Assembly: GCF_947499295.1 (NCBI RefSeq)
Contig: NZ_CANMNP010000017.1
Span: 105,069-169,068, forward strand
Direction of reading: 5' to 3'
DNA length: 64,000 nt
Source: an uncultured Roseibium sp.
GTDB taxonomy: Bacteria; Pseudomonadota; Alphaproteobacteria; Rhizobiales; Stappiaceae
The position numbers and the translations under genes are program-made. Within the stretch, counting starts at the first letter, position 1. Every line of letters starts with the position of its first letter. The notes under the pieces were generated by a model. It was not told where the DNA came from. It was given only the letters and a program-made list of their open reading frames with translations, and did no database searches. Below are positions 37,368 through 45,838 of the stretch, one piece after another.

Positions 37368-38501
37368 CTACCTGTAGCTAAGAATTTTGCCATTCGGACT
37401 GACGGCATATTTGCGGATAGGGGCGAACCCAGGTGGGTCGAGTTCTTCCAGCACCTGGTACGGACGTTGAGGCAAGATCAGAGATCGCTGCTGCTGTGTG
37501 TGGCCTGCAGTGCCCGTGTCTTCCTGGGCAGTCGCTGCAAGCGGATCCAGCTGAAAAATCTGGCGTTCGACGGTAGAGAAAAAGCCGCCGGGTTCATATT
37601 CGATATTGGCAGCCAGCAACGTTTCCGTAGTCCAGGCAAGTGCCCAGTCTTCACCCGGTTTTTGCCCGGCCTGTGCCAGAACTTCACGCAAGGGGCCAGA
37701 TTGTTGAGTGAAGGTGTGGCTGTACATCGGGCCAACGAAAAAACGTCTCAGGCGTTTCGGGTGTATATCGTCGAAGTCGCGGTCGAAGCCACGTGCAATG
37801 GTCAGCAGCTTCAAGGACGCGGCTGATTGGGCCATGAGATGACTTTGGACGCGGGGCCATCGACGCTCGTCCTTGGCCAGCGGTCGCCTACCGGTGTCTT
37901 CAAGGTCTAGAATATAGATCAGCGGGATATTCTGCTGACTGTCATAAACTGCCCAGTGCAGCCGGTATCGACGCCGTTTGTCGCTCAGATTTCCGGACCA
38001 TGCGATCCTGGGATCATTGCGCGCCCAAAACAGTTGGCCATTGGCCAGTTCATCATAATACTGACGTTCGGAGGCTGCGAATTGCAGGTTTACCGGAACA
38101 GTATTCTCCTGAAGGATATGGTTGACCATCGCCAGTTTCAGGTCGCGCATTGTCGGCAACGATCTTAGATGGTTTTGCGCCTGCATGGCATCATTGGCCA
38201 TTTGCAGAAGCTCCTGGTAGACCGGAAAGCCGCTGTCCTGACGATCGATACTCAGAAGATGAGGTAACTTGTCAGAAACCCGTCCGGCCAGCAGGTACTT
38301 ATAGGAAAGCGCCGTGAAGGTTCCTGACAGCCTGTCTAGATAGGCCTGCAGGATCGGGACTTCGCTTGCCAGGGCCGTGTTCTCGGACACAACACTGTCT
38401 GCCACGCCCTTCAAGTGCGAGATGATGCGCTCAAACTTGGCGAAGTAGCGCCGCGTTTCATGCGCTTCTTCCAATGTCCTGTGATCAAGGGTCAGGTCCA
38501 A
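37368..38501 (-). CDS. Unknown protein of AAA+ operon
   Basis: 377 residues, soluble. An N-terminal helical part (about 1-130, with long helices around FERIISHLKGVADSVV) is followed by a mixed domain (about 165-280, RYRLHWAVYDSQQNIPLIYILDLED). No family recognised. It lies 17 bp after the coiled-coil gene and 9 bp before the AAA+ ATPase gene, so cotranscription is near certain. Confidence 0.68.
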   Translation of the reverse strand: MDLTLDHRTLEEAHETRRYFAKFERIISHLKGVADSVVSENTALASEVPILQAYLDRLSGTFTALSYKYLLAGRVSDKLPHLLSIDRQDSGFPVYQELLQMANDAMQAQNHLRSLPTMRDLKLAMVNHILQENTVPVNLQFAASERQYYDELANGQLFWARNDPRIAWSGNLSDKRRRYRLHWAVYDSQQNIPLIYILDLEDTGRRPLAKDERRWPRVQSHLMAQSAASLKLLTIARGFDRDFDDIHPKRLRRFFVGPMYSHTFTQQSGPLREVLAQAGQKPGEDWALAWTTETLLAANIEYEPGGFFSTVERQIFQLDPLAATAQEDTGTAGHTQQQRSLILPQRPYQVLEELDPPGFAPIRKYAVSPNGKILSYR

Positions 38502-38518
38502 GGCTCAGCCCTCAAGAC

Positions 38519-39595
38519 CTAGGCGCCATAGGCGTTTTTGTCGTGCTTGTCGACGATCTGCTGGAACCGGCGAGCAAACCGTTCGTCCGATTTTGCCTTT
38601 TCCTCCAGAACTTTGCGGGCAAACACCATGTGATCCTCGTGTGCTTCCATCATGTCCGCCATACGCTGGTTTGTGGCAGATCCGATGGCGGCCATGGCAG
38701 ATTGCGCTTCCTTGTCGGTCGCAACGCCGATCTCGTTGATCTTGTGGGCGATGTCCTGCTGCTGAGCGGTCTTCAGGGACTTAACAAGGGCATCATAAAG
38801 AACCACGCGCTGTTTGGTGTCCGTCTGCAGCTTGTTGATCAGGACCATCTGGGTTGCGGCCTGGTTCTGCAGGCTGTCGACCCAGGTTTTGCCTTTTTCG
38901 ATATAGCGTTCAAGCGTCTGGCTTTCTGCCAGCTTGACCTGTTCTTCCTGAGCAAGGCGATTGTACTCAGCATTTTTTTCCGCAAGCTGACTCTCCAGTT
39001 TGGTGCGTTCTGCGGCATCGGTTTCGACGGAGATCTTGTTTTCAAGGGAAATGATGTCCGGGTCCATGGCCAGGATCTTCGCCTTGATGTCTTCGAGCGT
39101 TCCAACCGTTTCTTCGCGTTTTGAGAGTGTTTCGCTCAAATTGGTTTCAACGCGCTTGCTGTGTTCGTTCAAGGTGTTGAGCTGTTCCTGCAGCAGCTGT
39201 CCGATAACGTTGGACTTGGTGATCAAATCCTGCAGCTTGTCGTCGATGCTGGCGCTGCGCATCCGTTCCTGACGAATGCTGTCAGACCGTGCCTTGGAAA
39301 AGATCCCGATGAAGCTTTCCCAACCGGTCTTGGACCGCATGGCGTCGAAGTCCTTGGAGAAGGTCGCCGTCACATCGTCAAGCCCCATAATGAGTTCGGC
39401 AATGTTGGCGCCCATCAGTTCGGTGTGCGCGTGCACGTCATCCAGTGTGGCGTTTTCGATGTCGATGGAAATGTCCTGGCCGGCATCGAGTTTCGTGCGC
39501 GCCGTTTCAATTTTTGAGGTCAGTTCGTCAATCTTCTGACGGGCCGCCGCCACTTCTGTTTTAGACTTTTCAATCTGCGCGTTGAAATCCGCCAT
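38519..39595 (-). CDS. Coiled-coil protein, first gene of AAA+ operon
   Basis: 358 residues, almost wholly helical. Coiled-coil stretches are expected at about 1-40 and 140-260 (heptad-like KRVETNLSETLSKREETVGTL). No signal or membrane helix. It resembles TelA-type and other long helical scaffold proteins only in general style. ATG at 39595; the promoter should be in 39596-39918. Its role as scaffold or partner of the ATPase is inference. Confidence 0.72.
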   Translation of the reverse strand: MADFNAQIEKSKTEVAAARQKIDELTSKIETARTKLDAGQDISIDIENATLDDVHAHTELMGANIAELIMGLDDVTATFSKDFDAMRSKTGWESFIGIFSKARSDSIRQERMRSASIDDKLQDLITKSNVIGQLLQEQLNTLNEHSKRVETNLSETLSKREETVGTLEDIKAKILAMDPDIISLENKISVETDAAERTKLESQLAEKNAEYNRLAQEEQVKLAESQTLERYIEKGKTWVDSLQNQAATQMVLINKLQTDTKQRVVLYDALVKSLKTAQQQDIAHKINEIGVATDKEAQSAMAAIGSATNQRMADMMEAHEDHMVFARKVLEEKAKSDERFARRFQQIVDKHDKNAYGA

Positions 39596-39918
39596 TTGAC
39601 CATTCCCGAAATTGATAATTTTTACGTCTTCTATTTAACAACTCTCCATGGAAATACAATTACAAGGCGCTATCTCCCGCCGGTTAACCCGATTGCAAAT
39701 CCGGTTGCTGGGTTTGCGTTGTCGTTCTGACTGAATCGCTTTATTGCAGAGTGACTTTCGCAGGCATTGATAAGTGTTATGGCTCGTCCAACAGCGATGG
39801 ATACACGTCAAGTGACTGAGACAACTTCGGTAATTCAGCCGGGAAAGCTGTTGATATGGCAAAACTGATTGACGTATGTCAGTTCGTTGCGCGACATTGA
39901 TCTCCTGAAGGAGGAGTG
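39596..39918. other. Divergent intergenic region, AAA+ operon / LacI regulator
   Basis: 323 bp. It carries one operator-like site (39871-39884) near the LacI gene and must hold the promoter of the five-gene operon. I see no further gene; a short minus-strand frame at 39635-39862 looks unlike a protein. Confidence 0.5.
39871..39884. promoter_or_regulatory. Operator-like site upstream of LacI regulator
   Basis: GACGTATGTCAGTT, the same 14 bases as at 41053. A larger dyad AACTGA (39863-39868) and TCAGTT (39879-39884) brackets it. It is 35 bp upstream of the regulator's ATG. Confidence 0.66.
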
Positions 39919-40947
39919 ATGGTCAAGCCGACAGTGCATGATATCGCGCGCGAAGCCGGCGTTAGTCTGTCGACGGTCGACCGGGTTCTCAACGGCCGTG
40001 CTGACGTGCGGCCAAAAAATGCCGAACGGGTCAAGGCGGCTGTCAGAAAACTCGGATATGTGCGGGATACCAACGCGGCCAATCTTGCCAAGCAAAGGCG
40101 ATATAGATTTGCATTCGTATTGCCGGAAGGCCCCAATCATCTGGTTGAAACCATTGTGGCTGCCATTCACGAGGCGACATGGGCGCAGGTTGCAGACCGA
40201 ACCGAATTCCGCATCCTGTCCGTCAATGCCGCGGACCCGCATGCTGTCGTCGACAATCTGAATGCACTCGATCTGTCATCACTCGACGGTGTTGCGATCA
40301 TGGTTCCCGAAACCCCGCAGGTCCGCGACGCGATTGCGCATATCAAGAGCGCCGGCATCTATGTTGTGGCGCTTGTCTCCGATTTGCCGAATTCGGGATG
40401 CGACTATTTTGCCGGTATAGACAACTTTTCAGCTGGCAAAACCGCCGGTGCACTCCTTGGAAAGTTCCTGCGAAACGAAACTGGCAGCATTCTCGTCGTC
40501 ACCAATTCAATGGTCGCTCGTGACAGTATCGAGCGCCGTTTCGGGCTTGATGAAGTGCTTTCGGGCGAGTTCCCCCATCTCAAGACACTGCCGACAATCG
40601 AGTTTCATGATGACGCGGAGCGTATCCGGGAGACATTGGGTCATGCCGTGCGTTCCAATCCCGACCTCAAAGCGGTCTATTCGATGGGGTCCGGCAATGC
40701 GGCCATGCTGGATGCTCTGAGGACTCAATCCGGGTTGAGCGATCTGATCGCAATTGCGCATGACTTGACCGCCGTGACGCGTCAAGCGCTTCTCGACGGT
40801 GAGCTTGACGCGATTATCGCCCAGAATGTCGGTCATCTCGTCCGCAGTGCGATCCGTGTCCTGCGGGCCAAATGCGATGGCGCCGACATCTATGAAGCGC
40901 AGGAGAGAATCCGCATCGAGATCATCATGCGCGAGAATCTCTATTGA
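39919..40947 (+). CDS. LacI-family regulator of the adjacent ABC importer operon
   Basis: 342 residues. HTH at about 5-25 (VHDIAREAGVSLSTVDRVLNG) and a periplasmic-binding-type ligand domain from about 60. ATG at 39919 is preceded by GAAGGAGG; a GTG one codon earlier is the alternative. It is upstream of, and on the same strand as, the importer operon at 41174-48484. Related sites at 39871, 41053 and 41080 suggest control of itself and the operon. Confidence 0.87.
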   Translation: MVKPTVHDIAREAGVSLSTVDRVLNGRADVRPKNAERVKAAVRKLGYVRDTNAANLAKQRRYRFAFVLPEGPNHLVETIVAAIHEATWAQVADRTEFRILSVNAADPHAVVDNLNALDLSSLDGVAIMVPETPQVRDAIAHIKSAGIYVVALVSDLPNSGCDYFAGIDNFSAGKTAGALLGKFLRNETGSILVVTNSMVARDSIERRFGLDEVLSGEFPHLKTLPTIEFHDDAERIRETLGHAVRSNPDLKAVYSMGSGNAAMLDALRTQSGLSDLIAIAHDLTAVTRQALLDGELDAIIAQNVGHLVRSAIRVLRAKCDGADIYEAQERIRIEIIMRENLY

Positions 40948-41052
40948 TTTTTGAATTTTGATCTGCCGACTTTTTTCGGTTTAGGTGAAATATTTCAATG
41001 CACTAAATCAAATCTCGGGACGGATTCTGGTCATTCTTGAGTCGAAAAGAAA

Positions 41053-41066
41053 GACGTATGTCAGTT
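41053..41066. promoter_or_regulatory. Operator-like site 1 upstream of ABC importer operon
   Basis: GACGTATGTCAGTT, identical to the site upstream of the LacI gene at 39871. It lies 108 bp upstream of the binding-protein ATG. Confidence 0.67.
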
Positions 41067-41079
41067 TTTGTGTTGACCA

Positions 41080-41093
41080 GACATACGTATGTC
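41080..41093. promoter_or_regulatory. Operator-like site 2 upstream of ABC importer operon (perfect palindrome)
   Basis: GACATACGTATGTC is a perfect 14-bp palindrome with a central CG, as expected for a LacI operator, and contains the ACGTATGTCA core of the other two sites. It lies 81 bp upstream of the binding-protein ATG. Confidence 0.72.
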
Positions 41094-41173
41094 AATTACC
41101 GTCGGCGCGCACTTGGAGGAGTGCGTTGCCCCGGCAGGTGCCGGCGCACCACCAATTCGGGAGGATTACATCC

Positions 41174-42493
41174 ATGAAAACTGCGAAGTTATTCGCGGCG
41201 ACCGCATTTGCCGCCATGAGCGGGCTTTCTGTCTCCAACGCACAGGCTGCCGAGTTGACGCTTTGCTGGGCCGCTTGGGATCCGGCGAACGCTCTCGTCG
41301 AGCTGTCGAAGGAATTCGAAGCGGAGTCCGGCCACACAATGAAGTTCGAGTTTGTGCCCTGGCCGAACTTTGCCGACCGGATGCTCAATGAATTGAATTC
41401 GGGTGGCAAGCTTTGCGACCTGCTGATCGGCGACAGCCAATGGATCGGCGGGGGTGCGGAAAACGGCCATTACGTCAAGTTGAACGAGTTCTTCGACAAG
41501 GAAAGCATCAGCATGGACGATTTTGCTCCGGCAACCGTCTATGCCTATTCAACGTGGCCCAAAGGCACGCCGAATTACTACGCGCTTCCTGCTATGGGCG
41601 ACGCCAACGGCTGGTTCTATCGCAAGGACTGGTTTGCCCTTCCTGAAATTCAGGAAGCTTTCAAGGCGCAGCATGGGCGTGATCTGGCGCCTCCGAAGAC
41701 ACAGGCAGAACTTCTTGAGATTGCCCAGTTCTTCCAGGGCCGCGAGATCGACGGTCAGACACGCTACGGCGCTGCGATCTTCACCGAACGTGGGTCCGAA
41801 GGCATCACCATGGGCGCAACAAGTGCCATGTATCCTTTCGGCTTCAAATATGAAATGACCCCCGGCAAGTACGACATGGAAGGTGCGGTCAATTCGCCCG
41901 AAGCTGTTGCCGGGCTTGAGTTCTACAAAGAACTCTACAAGACCGGAACGCCTCCGGGTTACACCGACAGCTACATGGAACAGTCGCTTGACGCCTTCAA
42001 ATCCGGTCAGGTGGCAATCGCCATGAACTGGTTTGCCTTCTTCCCCGGTCTCTACGCAGATCCGGACATCGGCGGCGACAAGATCGGTTTCTTCGTGAAC
42101 CCGGGGCAAAACAAGGAAGCCTCGACGCTAGGCGGGCAGGGCATCTCCGTTGTGGCCTATTCGGAGAACCAGGATGCGGCACTTGAATACATCAAGTGGT
42201 TTGCTCAGCCATCCGTTCAGAAGAAATGGTGGGATCTTGGCGGCTATTCCTGTCATGTGAGCGTTCTGAACGATCCGGGTTTTGCCGACAGTGCCCCCTT
42301 TGCGTCCGACTTCCTTCTCGCCATGGATGGCGTCATGGATTTCTGGCAGGAACCGGCCTATGCCGAGTTGTTGCTGGCCATGCAGAAACGTCTTCATGAC
42401 TACGTCGTCGCCGACCAGGGAACGGCCAAGGAAGCTCTCGACAAACTGATCGGGGACTGGACCGAAACCTTCGAAGATGAGGGCAAGCTCTAA
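41174..42493 (+). CDS. ABC importer substrate-binding protein (carbohydrate type)
   Basis: Periplasmic binding protein of 439 residues, family 1 type, with a signal peptide ending near NAQAAELT. The body shows LVELSKEFEAESGHTMKF and the aromatic-rich ligand region. ATG at 41174 has GGGAGGA about 8 nt upstream; the longer frame from 40985 would include both operator-like sites and is rejected. The ligand is unknown; the DhaK-DhaL kinase at the operon's end suggests a triose, tetrose or polyol. Confidence 0.87.
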   Translation: MKTAKLFAATAFAAMSGLSVSNAQAAELTLCWAAWDPANALVELSKEFEAESGHTMKFEFVPWPNFADRMLNELNSGGKLCDLLIGDSQWIGGGAENGHYVKLNEFFDKESISMDDFAPATVYAYSTWPKGTPNYYALPAMGDANGWFYRKDWFALPEIQEAFKAQHGRDLAPPKTQAELLEIAQFFQGREIDGQTRYGAAIFTERGSEGITMGATSAMYPFGFKYEMTPGKYDMEGAVNSPEAVAGLEFYKELYKTGTPPGYTDSYMEQSLDAFKSGQVAIAMNWFAFFPGLYADPDIGGDKIGFFVNPGQNKEASTLGGQGISVVAYSENQDAALEYIKWFAQPSVQKKWWDLGGYSCHVSVLNDPGFADSAPFASDFLLAMDGVMDFWQEPAYAELLLAMQKRLHDYVVADQGTAKEALDKLIGDWTETFEDEGKL

Positions 42494-42507
42494 GCGAGCG
42501 AGAACCG

Positions 42508-42536
42508 CAGGCAGCCGCGTCCAAGGTGGCTGCCTG
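42508..42536 (+). promoter_or_regulatory. Intercistronic stem-loop between ABC binding protein and permeases
   Basis: Perfect 9-bp stem CAGGCAGCC (42508-42516) with GGCTGCCTG (42528-42536), 11-nt loop, 15 nt after the binding-protein stop. No T tract follows, so message stabilisation is more likely than termination. Confidence 0.6.
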
Positions 42537-42664
42537 TCATTGAAAGTCTGGCCCGAGCGGGCTGACCGAATGCGCGCCCGGCCCGCAAGGGAAGCTCCGG
42601 TGCGTCCAACGCATCCTGCACAGGTTAGCCTCTTTCATTCTATGGACCTTAAGAAGGGCGTCTT

Positions 42665-43612
42665 ATGTCCGACACTCCCATCGACCGCATAGCCAAGGCG
42701 ACGCCTCCAGGCGTCGCCGGCAAAATCAAAGGGCTTTCCGACCGCGCGATAGCGTGGCTGTTTGTTGCCCCGACGATCTTCCTGCTGCTTGCGGTGAATA
42801 TTTTTCCGTTGATCTGGACGATCAACCTGAGCTTCACGAATTTTCGCGCCAACAGGCCAAACAGGGAAGTCGATTACATCGGGCTGCGCAACTACGAGCG
42901 CATCCTGACGGATGGCGACATCTGGCTGACGATGCAGGCAACGGCTCACTTCCTGTTCTGGACGATTTTCCTTCAGGTTCTGATCGGCTTCACCCTTGCC
43001 TGGCTGATCAATCGCAAGTTCAAGGGGAACGATCTCTGGACGACGCTGATCGTCCTGCCGATGATGCTGTCTCCGGCAGTGGTCGGCAATTTCTGGACGT
43101 TTCTCTATCAGCCGCAGATCGGCCTGTTCAACTACGGAATCTCCTTTCTCACCGGCGTCGATCCTTCCTCTTTCCAGATGATCGGCGATGTCGCTCTCGC
43201 GCCCTGGGCAATTGTGATTGTCGACACCTGGATGTGGACGCCTTTCGTCATGCTCATTTGTCTGGCGGGGCTCCGGTCGATACCTGACTATATCTATGAA
43301 GCAGCGGAAATTGACCGCGCCAGCCGTTGGCGCCAATTCTGGACGATCACCGTTCCAATGGTGCTGCCGTTCCTGATGCTGGCTGTGCTCTTCCGCGGCA
43401 TCGAGAACTTCAAGATGTTCGATCTTGTCGTCCAGCTGACAGGTGGCGGCCCCGGTTCGGTCACGGAACTCACCTCCATCAACCTGAAGCGCGAAGCCTT
43501 CGAGAAATGGCGAACTGGATATGCGTCCGCCTACGCGATCATCCTGTTCGTGACTGTGTTCGGTCTGGCTTCGATCTACGTGAAGGCGCTTAACAAGGTG
43601 AAAGAAAGATGA
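42665..43612 (+). CDS. ABC importer permease 1 (UgpA/MalF type)
   Basis: 315 residues, six predicted membrane helices after an N-terminal tail of about 30 residues. EAA loop YEAAEIDRASRWRQFWTITVP contacts the ATPase. ATG follows AAGAAGGG by 6 nt or so. The stop overlaps permease 2 by 4 bp. Confidence 0.9.
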   Translation: MSDTPIDRIAKATPPGVAGKIKGLSDRAIAWLFVAPTIFLLLAVNIFPLIWTINLSFTNFRANRPNREVDYIGLRNYERILTDGDIWLTMQATAHFLFWTIFLQVLIGFTLAWLINRKFKGNDLWTTLIVLPMMLSPAVVGNFWTFLYQPQIGLFNYGISFLTGVDPSSFQMIGDVALAPWAIVIVDTWMWTPFVMLICLAGLRSIPDYIYEAAEIDRASRWRQFWTITVPMVLPFLMLAVLFRGIENFKMFDLVVQLTGGGPGSVTELTSINLKREAFEKWRTGYASAYAIILFVTVFGLASIYVKALNKVKER

Positions 43613-44550
43613 GCAGCTATTCCATCACAGAACCGTCTGCGCGACAGAAGTGGGTGGCCGGCTCTCTTGTCATTGCTTACGCGGTAATCACGCTTCTGCC
43701 GCTTGTCTGGATCCTGACAACAGGCTTCAAGTCGCCGAACGACGCCATTGCCTATCCACCGAAAGTGGTCTTCGAGCCTTCCCTGGAAGGGTACGTGAAC
43801 CTTTTCACGACGCGAACACGCGTCACGCCGGAACAGTTGGAAGCGCTTCCGCCACCTGCGACCTGGTACGAGGAAATCGTGCGGGACCGTGACATGGTGA
43901 TTGCCGGTCCGTCCCGCTACGGCGAACGCTTCCTCAATTCCGTGATCATCGGCTTCGGGTCCACTTTTCTGTCGGTTTTCCTGGGAACGCTTGCCGCCTA
44001 TGCCTTCTCGCGTTTCAAGGTGCCGTTGAAGGATGATCTCCTGTTTTTCATCCTGTCGACCCGGATGATGCCGCCAATTGCGGTCGCCATTCCCATCTTC
44101 CTGATGTTCCGCACCCTGGGGCTCTCCGACACGCATCTCGGCATGATCCTGCTCTATACGGCCGTGAATATTTCTCTGGCCGTCTGGCTGCTCAAGGGCT
44201 TCATCGACGAAATTCCGAGAGAATACGAGGAAGCGGCGCTGATCGACGGCTACACGCGGTTCCAGGCCTTTTACAAAGTGGTGTTGCCACAGGCGGCAAC
44301 CGGGATCGCATCAACAGCCATCTTCTGTCTGATCTTTTCCTGGAATGAATATGCCTTTGCGGTTCTGCTGACATCGGGCACGGCCCAGACAGCCCCTCCA
44401 TTCATCCCGACCATTATCGGTGTCGGCGGCCAGGACTGGCCGGCGGTCGCAGCTGGGGCAACGCTGTTTCTGGTTCCGGTCATGGTTTTCACGGTTCTTC
44501 TCCGCAAGCATCTCCTGCGCGGCATAACCTTCGGAGCGGTACGCAAATGA
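43609..44550 (+). CDS. ABC importer permease 2 (UgpE/MalG type)
   Basis: 313 residues, six predicted helices, EAA loop EYEEAALIDGYTRFQAFYKVVLP. A periplasmic loop of about 70 residues between helices 1 and 2 (TRTRVTPEQLEALPPPATWY) is longer than usual. The ATG overlaps the upstream stop, and the stop overlaps the small membrane protein gene by 4 bp. Confidence 0.9.
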   Translation: MSSYSITEPSARQKWVAGSLVIAYAVITLLPLVWILTTGFKSPNDAIAYPPKVVFEPSLEGYVNLFTTRTRVTPEQLEALPPPATWYEEIVRDRDMVIAGPSRYGERFLNSVIIGFGSTFLSVFLGTLAAYAFSRFKVPLKDDLLFFILSTRMMPPIAVAIPIFLMFRTLGLSDTHLGMILLYTAVNISLAVWLLKGFIDEIPREYEEAALIDGYTRFQAFYKVVLPQAATGIASTAIFCLIFSWNEYAFAVLLTSGTAQTAPPFIPTIIGVGGQDWPAVAAGATLFLVPVMVFTVLLRKHLLRGITFGAVRK

Positions 44551-44735
44551 GTGAATTTGTCAGCGGTTTGGCCCGCTTTCGCCGCGGGTCGTGGGAAATG
44601 CTCGCATCCATCCTGATCGCGGTCGGCGTGATCATGCTGATGCAACCGCTTTTCCTCTGGGCCTACACCTATTCCTTCATAGTCACGCTGACCGGAACGG
44701 TGATGTTCATCGTTGTCAGCCATTTTCCGGAGTAA
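44547..44735 (+). CDS. Small two-helix membrane protein within ABC importer operon
   Basis: 62 residues with two hydrophobic stretches (about 17-35 and 40-58) joined by a short turn. ATG overlaps the permease 2 stop by 4 bp and the next gene starts 5 bp after its stop, so it is clearly part of the operon. By position and layout it resembles the small membrane protein in the rhizobial glycerol importer operon, which also has two ATPases, but I see no sequence basis for calling it the same family. It may be an accessory subunit of the permease. Confidence 0.75.
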   Translation: MSEFVSGLARFRRGSWEMLASILIAVGVIMLMQPLFLWAYTYSFIVTLTGTVMFIVVSHFPE

Positions 44736-44740
44736 CCGTC

Positions 44741-45838
44741 ATGGCTGAAATCGTGATCAGGAACCTCAGAAAGGAATTCGGCGACTTCACGGCCGTGCAG
44801 TCTTCTTCCTTCAAGATCGAGGACGGCGAGTTCTTCATGCTGCTAGGCCCTTCCGGCTGCGGCAAGACAACGACCCTGCGCATGATCGCCGGGCTGGAAC
44901 TGCCAACCTCGGGCGAGATCTATATCGATGGGGAGGAAGTTGGGCAGAAACCGGCGAGCAAACGGGACATCGCCTTTGTCTTCCAGATGTTTGCGCTCTA
45001 TCCGCACATGAATGTGCGCAAAAACATCAGCTATCCATTGATCAGTCAGGGCATGCCCAAGAGCCAAGTGAAAGAGAAGGTCGGCGAAGTCTCCAGGATC
45101 CTGGGGATCGAGGACATTCTCGACCGCCCGGTTGGCGGCCTTTCCGGTGGCGATCGCCAGCGTGTGGCGTTGGGCCGGGCGATTGTCCGCGATCCCAAGG
45201 CGTTCATGATGGACGAGCCGCTTGGGGCTCTTGATGCGGAATTTCGCGAACGGATGGCAGAAGAGCTGCGTGCACTGCACGACAGGATGAACGCCACCAC
45301 GGTTTACGTAACGCATGATCAGCTGGAAGCCATGCAAATGGGTGACAAGATTGTCGTCATGAATCATGGCGTGATCGAGCAATTCGGCACGCCACAGGAC
45401 ATCTACGACAAGCCTGCCTCCATGTTCGTTGCGGATTTCATAGGGTCGCCCTCGATGAATTTCCTGCGTTTCCACGGTGAGGTTCATGCAGGCTCTTCGT
45501 CGGTGCAGATGCATCATGAGGATCTGGCTTTTCCGATGCTTCAAGAGCCTTTTGAGGGCGACATGGTCTTCGGTATCCGGCCTGAGCACATATCCTTGAC
45601 GGACAATGCCGGTTTCCGCAGCGAGGTTCTTGCAGCTGAGTATCTCGGCACAACACAAATCGTGACGCTTAGATCGGCCAGCGGAGAACTGAAAGCCCGG
45701 ATACCGTCCGACAAAAAAGTGCGTGCAGGTGAACATGTCGGGCTGGACTTCAACGGGTCCACGGTAACCCTGTTCGACAACCAGTCGGGTCGCGCATTGA
45801 GGTCCTCACTGAACGAAGGAGTGCTGGCCCATGGCTGA
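44741..45838 (+). CDS. ABC importer ATP-binding protein 1
   Basis: MalK-type ATPase of 365 residues: Walker A GPSGCGKTT, signature LSGGDRQR, Walker B FMMDEPLGALD, YVTHDQLEAM, and a C-terminal TOBE region. ATG at 44741 is 5 bp after the small gene; the frame open to 44591 is a shadow of it. Overlaps the second ATPase gene by 8 bp. Two different ATPases suggest a heterodimeric motor. Confidence 0.9.
   Translation: MAEIVIRNLRKEFGDFTAVQSSSFKIEDGEFFMLLGPSGCGKTTTLRMIAGLELPTSGEIYIDGEEVGQKPASKRDIAFVFQMFALYPHMNVRKNISYPLISQGMPKSQVKEKVGEVSRILGIEDILDRPVGGLSGGDRQRVALGRAIVRDPKAFMMDEPLGALDAEFRERMAEELRALHDRMNATTVYVTHDQLEAMQMGDKIVVMNHGVIEQFGTPQDIYDKPASMFVADFIGSPSMNFLRFHGEVHAGSSSVQMHHEDLAFPMLQEPFEGDMVFGIRPEHISLTDNAGFRSEVLAAEYLGTTQIVTLRSASGELKARIPSDKKVRAGEHVGLDFNGSTVTLFDNQSGRALRSSLNEGVLAHG

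Noticed and set aside
33371..39595. Assignment of the AAA+ operon as a TelA/Ter tellurite or a MoxR-VWA system
   Set aside because: The coiled-coil protein resembles TelA only in general helical style, and no VWA or TerD-like protein is present.
40985..41173. N-terminal extension of the ABC binding protein to a GTG at 40985
   Set aside because: It would include two operator-like sites and move the signal peptide inside the protein; ATG at 41174 has a good ribosome site.
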